Origin: Nectonema munidae
Taxonomy: Eukaryota; Nematomorpha; Nectonematoida; Nectonematidae
DNA length: 64,000 nt
Assembly: GCA_030549495.1 (NCBI GenBank)
Contig: JAUIRK010000536.1
Coordinates: 1,054,001 to 1,118,000 of the forward strand
Direction: 5' to 3'
Of the stretch, positions 56,475-64,000 are shown one piece after another. Each line of letters starts with the position of its first letter. Position 1 is the stretch's first letter. The notes beneath the pieces were generated by a model. It was not told the origin of the DNA. It made no database searches and saw nothing but the letters and a program-made list of their open reading frames with translations. A program made the translations under genes and the position numbers.

Positions 56475-57730
56475 ATAGGTAGGATATATAACTGAACTGT
56501 AGAAAAAAATTATAAAGTGGGGGATGAAGGCTAAACCATCAATAGGATGTAACCTATCTAACAGACCCTGTGTAGCCTAGCCACACATTTTAAACTAGAG
56601 ATGTCTTCATGATCTCGACACAAAAGTTTTAATTCTAAATGACCAAAGAATTATTTATTATGTAATTTATCTTTTTTCTTTATATTCTTTAAAATGGCTA
56701 ATTACTCATTTTAGTCCGATCCCACTAAAATTTCTTTTTTGATTTATTGCATCTCTTTTATGATAGTATGTTTCAATTTATTTATTATTGTATTTTATTT
56801 AATCATAACAAGCAGAGCTTTTTTTAAGGTTTTGTTAGGAAAATATGTGTTAAAGCTAAAGCGGAAGCTCCATAGTCGCGCCAAAAATTTTTTTTAAAGA
56901 AAAATATTATATTTAATTAAAGATAAAATATTTATATAATTTAGGAGTATTTGATATTTTGTTACATAGATATATACTGTTTATTATTCAAAAGTCTAAA
57001 ATTATCCGCCATAATATTGTTCAATACCGCCACTGTTTTTCTGATGGAATCAAAGTGTAAAATTGCTTCATTTTTCATATGTAAGTGTTGTAAGATTATA
57101 TCTATTCCGAATTGACAAAACTTGGTCTAGGCATATAAATATTTTTTTAGTATCTAAAACTATTCGTTATCGACTGTTACTGGAAAACAATAGTTTTGTG
57201 GCATTTTATCATAAGATATTTAAAAATATTACACCAAAAAGGATGAAACATCTCTTGTTACTTCTCTTTAAAACCTTTTTTTATAGAAGATCCCCAATTT
57301 TTCATAGATTTTATAATTTCAAAACAGGAAGTTTGAGAAATATAGTTTCGCATATGAATAATTATTATCCATTTTTTATTATAAAATTTTTTACTTTTTA
57401 TACTATTTCTTAAAAAAACTTTTACTATTTTTATTATAAAAAATTTTGTTCATGACTTTCTTCAAGCTCATCTTTTTTCCAATAAATTGATAAATATGCT
57501 GATTTTAAGAGTACACTCCCGCTTCTTCTATTTCGCCTCTAATCACCTAAATAACGCTTTGGGCTAGAGCAAATTCTTCACATGATCGCGAAGACAAATA
57601 ATTTTGAGATTTTACAAACTCGTGAATTTCTTTTCGTGCACGGATAGTGCAACATTTACCTTTGACTGCAAAATCATTGTTTTTACAAACCGGCCGATTT
57701 CATTGTTCGAATAGTTTTTTAAATGTTCTG
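56475..57730. other. No supported gene
   Basis: AT-rich. A 116-codon frame at 57063-57413 is Phe/Tyr/Ile-rich without a domain. Confidence 0.5.
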
Positions 57731-58147
57731 TTAACCCTATCAGTGACGGGGGCTATTTTAGCCCCCCCCCCCCCCCCCCCCCCTCAACTAAAATGTCTCC
57801 TGTACCAAATTGGCTACATCTTTTGCTACCATACTTCGTGATATTTCATAAAATTGATAGCTGCATCTTTTGATACCATTTTCATGGCAGTTGAATGTCC
57901 TTTTCATGCCTAAATCTGTCAATCAAAATCAAAAGTTAAACTTTTTCAGCAAAATTCTGACAGTATCTCTAGAAGCTTATAACTTTGGTTCTATATTATA
58001 TACTCGTTTGAAAATTTATAAATATATATAGTTTTGAACACATAACACTTTATAGTTTAAATTTTTTCAAAATCATTGTTACTTTTTGGGAAATGTCAAT
58101 CAAAATTTTGATTGATGAGAAATATATCTAATAAAATATACCTTCAA

Positions 58148-58600
58148 ATTTTACATGAAATATATTTTTTCATATCAAATCGGGCATACTAATTTCATTT
58201 TTGGACTTATTTTTGGAATTTAGAAATTGAAAATACCTATAAGTGTGTAACAAAGTTGCGGTTTATTTCTAAAATCTGTCTTGGAGAACACTCATTCAAA
58301 TTTTACATAAAATATACACATTTTCATATCAAATCAACAATGCCAATTTCATTTATAGATTATTTTTGCATATGGATTTCAAAATACTTATAAGTGTGAA
58401 ACAAAGTTGTGGTTTATTTCTAAAATCTGTCTTCGAGAACATTCATTCAAATTTTACATGAAATACACACATTTTTATAACAAATCAACAATGCCAATTC
58501 CAATTTTAGATTGTTTTTGGATTTTGAATTTGAAAATACTTGTAAGCGTGAATCAAATTTGCAAATCAGGTGTTTTACACATATGTACGCATTTTCAAGT
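58148..58600. repeat. 151-bp tandem repeat, three copies
   Basis: Units starting near 58150, 58301 and 58453 share TTTTACATGAAATA, CATATCAAATC, and, in the first two, AACAAAGTTG with GGTTTATTTCTAAAATCTGT. The array lies in the left part of piggyBac element 4, between terminus and coding remnant. Confidence 0.85.
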
Positions 58601-59419
58601 AGGCTGAATCCAACAGTGATGTTTATTTTTTATAAAAATTAATCATACCTGTCAAAAAATGATTGACATATGACACTTCAACTGAAATAAATGACTTCAT
58701 GATTAAATAGTTATACGTAGCTATATATGTAATTTATTTTGTCACAGAACAAATAGAATTATACGTAAATTGTAAATTGCAAAAAAATAAAATATAACTG
58801 AAAATGATATAGAACTAAAAACGGGATTTTATACCTAATTCAATGAGGTGATTTTTTTAATGAAATTAATTAAATACAAAACAAGGACTCTGTAGAGGCA
58901 TATTTGATGCGTATCATTTTATTTGAAGGAGAAAGACAGTTCGTTTATACCATTCACTCTACAATATCTCGAAACAAGCTGAATCGGTCAATTTAAATAG
59001 GTTTCGTGTTTGACCATTTGAGAAAGTTTTATACGTAAATCAAACAATATACAAATGATCGAAGATGATAAAGTTGAAACATAATTTATTTATAATAAAA
59101 ATTTGATCGTTTTTTTTTATATCTGATCATTTGGTTGTCGTATCGTTTCCCTAAAATAAAAAATATTTTCACCTCAACATGAATTTTCTGCATAAAATTT
59201 GCTATTTTATTTAATAATTGCGGGCAGTATTTAAAAAAAAAAGTGAAAGATCTCCTTTATTAAAAACTGTCAAGGATAAAAAATAAAAATAGTTTAAAAA
59301 AAAAGAGAAAAACTTTATTCGAAAATTTGTCTTTTTGATAATCAAGATTCAACAAAACATTTCCATTCAAAAACATTAAAAAGAAATTATTTACATTTTT
59401 TGGGTTTTTCTCTTTATTA

Positions 59420-60020
59420 AAAGCAAAAATAGTACCTGCATTTACTCTTGTCGTATCTAATAGATAAGAAAAATCGACTACTGTCCATTTTTTGTTTTTC
59501 TATTTGTGGAATAATTTCTTATTCTATGATCCACTATATCCGTTCCACCATTGGAAAAATCGTACTGTTTAAAAATTGCAAGTTTACTTTTTTCATCGTC
59601 TACTGTAATTCCTAAAATGGCATGGGGGTTTGGAAGTGAAAACTAATACATTTTTCTTTCCTTTTGATTTAGAAAATACTACATAACTATGAATTGATAA
59701 AAATTCTCTATCTATATTCCAGCAAAACTTAGAAAATTCATCTCTATTATCTAAACTTTTTATACTTTGCGGAATACCTTTTCTTCTTGTCTATTGTACC
59801 GACTATAGTTAATCCTTTTTATAGAGCCAATCAGCTATCTAGCTCTATAGAGGTAATACAAACGGTCAATGGTTAAATTTCGACCTCTCAAAGATAAATA
59901 TGCAGTGATAATGCCTCTTATAAGTCTATAAGTTCTATATAATTTTTCTCAATATATACATGTCTTTTTTTGTTTGTTTCCTCATTACCTTTGCAAAACT
60001 TGGATGGCATTTTCTGAAGA
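59420..60020 (-). pseudogene. piggyBac transposase relic (element 4)
   Basis: Scattered minus-strand frames show SLRGRNLTIDRLYYLYRAR with the second Asp near 59870, KGLTIVGTIDKKKRYSAKY near 59775-59830, and FSNGGTDIVDHRIRNYSTNR with the third Asp near 59515-59560. These are core piggyBac signatures (GRN.T.D, VGT, GG.D..D). Many stops and frame changes separate them, and the N-terminal third is not recognisable. The order and strand fit the surrounding inverted termini. Confidence 0.8.
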
Positions 60021-60863
60021 AGATGGAGCCTAATTTATATATACAAATGTAAGAAAGTTTGAGAAGTTATAACTTCATTCCTCCGAAATAGAAACTTACC
60101 AAATTTTGCATATCTGTATGCACATCATATAAATGGAATATTCAAAGTTTGAAAAAATTATATATAATATTTAAAAAACATGATGTAATCATGCAAACTC
60201 CATTTGAAATATAATTCACAGCCTAATTTTCATTCTATAGTCTAAAAATGAAAATAAAAAATATTTTGAACATAAATATATGAATCAATTTTAAAGTATA
60301 ATGATGAGTATCAAAATTAATATTCGTGCTTCATTGGAAATTTTGATACTGAAAAAATTTGTTTTATTATAGATTCCAAATAAAATCTAAACTTCAAAGA
60401 GAAATAAATTCATTTGTGAAACTAAAAATTTGAATATAGTCTTTGGAGAATAGCATGAAAAGAAATCGTTGAAAAATCAGTACAATATATCTGCGATTTT
60501 AAAAAAGTCACAAATTAATCAAAAATGTTAAAAAAAACTTTATATAACTACTTAAATAAAGAGTTAATTTTTTCAGTTGAGCTGTCATATGTCAATCAAT
60601 TTTTTGACAGGTTTGGTTGATTTTTAAAAAAATTAAACTTGAAAATGGGTATATATGTGTAAAAAATTTTGTATACCCATTTAAACTAAAAGTTTCTTTT
60701 CTTAGTTAAGCTGTCAAATATCAATCAATTTTTGACAAGTTTGATTGATTTTTATAAAAAATAAATGTCACGATCAGATTCGCAATCAATCATTTAGTAG
60801 GTTCACAAAATCGAGGGGGCAGTCACTGAGGAAATGAAAATATGCCGTCACTAATAGTGTTAA

Positions 60864-61428
60864 GATGGATGAATCAAACTACTGCTGATGAAAAGAAACT
60901 AAAATGGTGTGTCTACTCTCGCTCTCTATCTACCATGTTTTTGCGTGAATATGATAGATAATATTTGGAAATTCTGTATACAAACATGCACAGTGCACAC
61001 ATACTAGAATACTTCTTTGTTCAAGCAAACTATAATCTTTTCCCCTCGTCTACTTCATGATATGTCAAAGGAATGTGCTTTGTCGTGTATGCGAGATGAA
61101 TATCACGGATAAGAAGTATTGCTGAAATGAGCTAGCTGTAATTGACTCATCAGCTGTGATTTATTCTGCCTTTTTCGCCGCTAGCAACTTTATCATATCT
61201 TGTTTCCACGAAATTCTCTCACACACCCCTTCCTTCATTGAATAGAATACTGAGCGCATTGTCTTACTTGCTTCTCAAATCACCATTTATCGTTTTTTCA
61301 AGAACAAAGGATCGCGGTAAAATGTTTGTTATTTGAAATATTTAATTTCTTTGTATTTTGATGAAAAAAATCACGCATTTTATGACAAATTCTAATACTA
61401 AGATTTTTGCCAATTTAATCTTACTGAG
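60864..61428. other. No supported gene
   Basis: A GC-richer patch at 61020-61280 precedes the frame at 61429. Nothing recognisable is encoded. Confidence 0.4.
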
Positions 61429-61812
61429 GTGGTCATCTGGTCCGTAACAGCTTTTTATTTAAATATTTCCTCAACTCTCGTGGCTTTTTTTCTTCCATCT
61501 TCGAAAAATGCACAATTTTATTTCGATTTCACGCAAAAAACGAAAGTGCGTTCAATGAATAATGCAAACATAAAAATACATGAACAATCTTTTATAATTT
61601 TTTTTAATTGCATCAGATATGAGGCGACCAGTGGATCTATTCTAACCCTCTTTTTCTTTGGAAGTGTGCCAGGGGAAATAAATCCAGCATATGGGCAGAG
61701 AGATTTTCTAAAAAATACCATATGTGCTACTGTCTGCAAAAATTTAGCCAATATAAATAAATCAACACAAAATATAGTGACTGGGGTCGAGCTCTACGCA
61801 AACAGCCTATAA
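61429..61812 (+). CDS. Unidentified open frame, doubtful
   Basis: A 127-codon plus-strand frame (starting MVIWSVTAFYLN and ending GVELYANSL) has no family I recognise; the minus strand is open over 77 codons at the same place (61518-61751). The C-terminal half (SVPGEINPAYGQRDF, TICATVCKNLANINKS) looks protein-like. It could be a transposon relic. Low confidence. Confidence 0.25.
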   Translation: MVIWSVTAFYLNISSTLVAFFLPSSKNAQFYFDFTQKTKVRSMNNANIKIHEQSFIIFFNCIRYEATSGSILTLFFFGSVPGEINPAYGQRDFLKNTICATVCKNLANINKSTQNIVTGVELYANSL

Positions 61813-62144
61813 ACAACTCTTATAAGCTATAGTGCGCGATGCCAAAAATGAAACAATTATTTAATGAATATATTTTCTCCAATATCACCAATGAAATAAA
61901 AGTAATACATTTTTCAGTTTCTTCCACACCAAATAAAAGTAATGGAATGTTTAATCATTCATTATTACTACTAAAATTTAAAAAAGTAGAATACATGCAG
62001 TATCATCATCATTTTTTTTTTATAGTTTGGTGACTCCTAATCTATTTTTGCAAAATTTAAAAACTTCCTAGGATTAAATGCATCATTTTGAATGTCTTAA
62101 AATTGGCACAAGAAAGCTTTTACTCATTTTTTATGTTTTGCAGA

Positions 62145-62530
62145 CCCTATTAGTGCTGGGCTAACTTTATTTGCTCAAGTGCTGGGGGGGGGGGCGTAAA
62201 GTGCCCCCCCTTATTTTTCTGAGATATTAATAAGTTTTTATAAATATTTTTAATGTTACATATATATTTCTAATGCCTTGCTGAATTCAGTGGTGATGCC
62301 TTTTTTTTTTATCAAAACCTGTCAAAAAATTGATTTATATTTGACAGCTCATCTCAAAAAAGAGAATTTTAAGCATGCTGAATTCAGTGGTGATGTTCAT
62401 TTTTTATGAAAATCAATCAAATCTGTCAAAAAATTGATTTATCTCAAAAAGAAACATTTTATCCAAATAATTATATAACGTTTTTTCCACACATATACCC
62501 ATTTTCAAGTACGCTATGTTTACTGGTTGT
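62145..62530. repeat. Related end of a piggyBac 4-type element
   Basis: It begins CCCTATTAGTGCTGGGCTAA, close to the left terminus of element 4, though without flanking TTAA. It contains two copies of GCTGAATTCAGTGGTGATG followed by CCTGTCAAAAAATTGATT, and then CACACATATACCCATTTTCA. All of these match the subterminal repeats of 57735-60859. No opposite end was found. Confidence 0.7.
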
Positions 62531-62734
62531 GATGAATAGAAAGAATCTGAAAGGCTGGAGCTTTTATTTATAAGAATTTGCATAGTAAGAGAAAAGTCTA
62601 TATTAATAGAATAGAAGAATTGTGATGTTCAGAGAAGTGTTAATGACAAATAATTAATGACAAAAATAAATAAAACTATGACAGATAATTATGGTTAAAT
62701 AAAAAGATATTATGTGTAAGTTTATAAACAAAAA

Positions 62735-62766
62735 TGATGATAATAGTAATAATAATAATAATAATG
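62735..62766. repeat. Short AAT/ATG-type microsatellite
   Basis: GATGATAATAGTAATAATAA and further AAT units, next to the end of the retroelement fossil. Confidence 0.8.
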
Positions 62767-62774
62767 AAGAAGGG

Positions 62775-64000
62775 TTATTTGAATAATACAATCTTCCGCA
62801 CTAATGGGAATTGTCTAACAGGCTTTCGTTCCCTTGTTGATCTTCTTAGGTGTGGTGCTTCCACTTTTGATTCTTCACCGTTGCTGGGTTCTTCGTTTGG
62901 AGAAGGATCCTTAGTGTATTCAGAGCAAGAGGTTTCTTCTAATTCCTTTTCAGTTTGGTTGGGGGCAAGATGCTTGAGAGCCACGGTGTTCTCCTTCCCA
63001 TTTTGCGATTTTACCCTTGCGCATTGCGGATTAATTTCCAAAAGTTCGACTAACTCCACTTGAGGCTTTGCTTTCGACGGGATAGGGAATTTCTTCATCC
63101 AAACAGTTTTTGTATTAGACAGCCAATCTGGAACTTTATTGTTGGCGCTGTTTCTTTCAAACTTAAATAATCTTTCATGCGGAGTTTCATTAGTTGATGT
63201 GTTCAGAAGTGTTCGGAGTGCATTCAAGCAATCTGAAAGAACGTCTTCCCATTTTTCGATGGGCAGTCCTTGAGTCTCTGTTGCTAAAGTGACGGTTTTC
63301 CTCCGTTGTATCTTTCGCATTGAGAATTGCCTTGAGGATTATAAGCTGTTGTGAAAGTCGAGGCTACGCCTTTACTTAAAAGAAAAGTTTTAAGTTCACT
63401 CGATAAAAATGAGCTCCCGCGATCTGAGTGTACTTCTTGCAAACATTTTATTACCGTAGTTGACGTCGTATCCTTGCAAGGAAAAGCAAATGGAAATCTA
63501 GAATACTCGTGCTTCGTCGAGTCTTTTGAAATTGAACATGCACGTGATAACGCATCTGCAGATAAATTGTCGATTCCAGGTCGATACTTGATGTCAAAGG
63601 AATATGAAGCTAACTCCAAACGCCAGCGAAGCATCTTGTCGTTTGATTTTGTTCTTGCCATTATTGCTAAAAATGCAGGAAACTGCTTTCTGGTCCGTCA
63701 CTACGGTAAAGTGTTGTCCAATTAGGAAGTGCTTCCAGTGTCGTACCGATGCGATGATGGCGTAAGCTTCTTTCTCCACGATGTGTGCTTTGGTTTCTGC
63801 TAGATTGAGTTTTGGAAAAGAATGCTACAGGCCTTCCATTTTGCAAGAGTGAGGCGGCGATTGTCTTCTCTGAAGCGTCTGTTTCCACAACGAATGGCAC
63901 ACCACTTTTGGTTGCGTGTAAAGCAGATCTACCAATTTCTTCTTTGAGAGAGTGAATTACTTTTATTTGACTGTTGGTTAGAGGAAAGGAGGTCACTTTT
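62775..64000 (-). mobile_element. Ty3/gypsy-type LTR retrotransposon fossil, broken, runs off the right edge
   Basis: Minus-strand pol parts are seen in order. A reverse transcriptase-linked RNase H (ETDASEKTIAASLLQNGRP; HWKHFLIGQHFTVVTDQK; RPGIDNLSADALSRA) lies in about 63500-63996. An integrase core segment (HSDRGSSF, YNPQGNSQCERYN) lies in about 63300-63470. The C-terminal pol region with RRSTRERKPVRQFP lies in about 62775-63250. The family is assigned from these motifs and their order. The copy is broken in several places and no LTR was recognised on its left side. Moderate age is likely, since motifs are still easily read. Confidence 0.9.

Larger units (their letters stand above)
57735..60859 (-). 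mobile_element. piggyBac element 4, old copy
   Basis: TTAA at 57731-57734 and 60860-60863 flank termini CCCTATCAGTGACGG (left) and CACTATTAGTGACGG (right, inverted). The span is 3,125 bp. Long subterminal inverted repeats are also present: left 58565-58680 (TTTTACACATATGTACGCAT, CATTTTCAAGTAGGCTGAA, CTGTCAAAAAATGATTGAC) against the right part 60560-60665. The middle carries a much-broken minus-strand transposase. A related end is at 62145-62530. A run of C at about 57763-57783 may be imprecise. Confidence 0.85.

Noticed and set aside
57763-57783. Functional poly-C tract
   Set aside because: Homopolymer next to a transposon terminus; more likely a GC-rich element end with uncertain base count.
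61429-61812. Host gene
   Set aside because: Open in both directions with no recognised family or splice signals; listed only as doubtful.

Overview
The window is AT-rich animal nuclear DNA with scattered, intron-bearing host exons in a dense bed of transposons. Short introns (49-73 bp), several transposase families common in arthropods, and a proteasome subunit of metazoan type point to an arthropod. A crustacean such as a parasitic copepod (sea louse) is my guess from general resemblance only; nothing in the sequence proves the species.

Host genes are few. Positions 1950-2460 (+) hold two exons of a rhodopsin-type peptide GPCR (TM5, third intracellular loop, TM6). Positions 17598-18635 and 22426-22566 (+) are two exons of a TCF20/RAI1-like extended PHD (ePHD) protein, split by a 3.8 kb intron that carries a hAT fossil. 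Positions 29098-29155 (-) and 29476-29613 (+) are two candidate first exons facing away from each other across about 320 bp. Positions 45135-45627 (+) look like a small two-exon gene of unknown function. Positions 49650-50444 (-) encode PSMD8/Rpn12, a 26S proteasome lid subunit, in one exon.

Mobile elements dominate. Four piggyBac elements are present: two decayed relatives (5259-7126 and 42982-45067), one that looks whole (33486-36533, TTAA target duplication, 552-residue transposase across a 49 bp intron), and one old copy (57735-60859) with a related element end at 62145-62530. hAT elements are the most numerous: transposase remnants at 7260, 10690, 12185, 19810, 26891, 36895 and 48680, plus short non-autonomous elements, several with perfect or near-perfect 8 bp target duplications. 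One nearly full-length LINE of the I/R1/LOA group lies at 51266-56459 between 15 bp target duplications; older pieces of a relative lie at 4464-5095 and 8360-9213. A different jockey/CR1-type LINE fragment is at 14985-16460. tRNA-derived SINE-like repeats occur at 1702-1848, 17110-17450, 21995-22090 and 33318-33475. The right edge holds a broken Ty3/gypsy-type fossil on the minus strand.

Tandem repeats include a 29 bp minisatellite at the left edge with an 87 bp higher-order period, a 28 bp minisatellite at 9741-10044, and a 480 bp TATC microsatellite at 41114-41592.

The strongest items for follow-up are the apparently whole piggyBac, the near-intact LINE with a 3' hairpin that recurs with compensatory changes in SINE-like repeats, and the ePHD gene split by a long intron.
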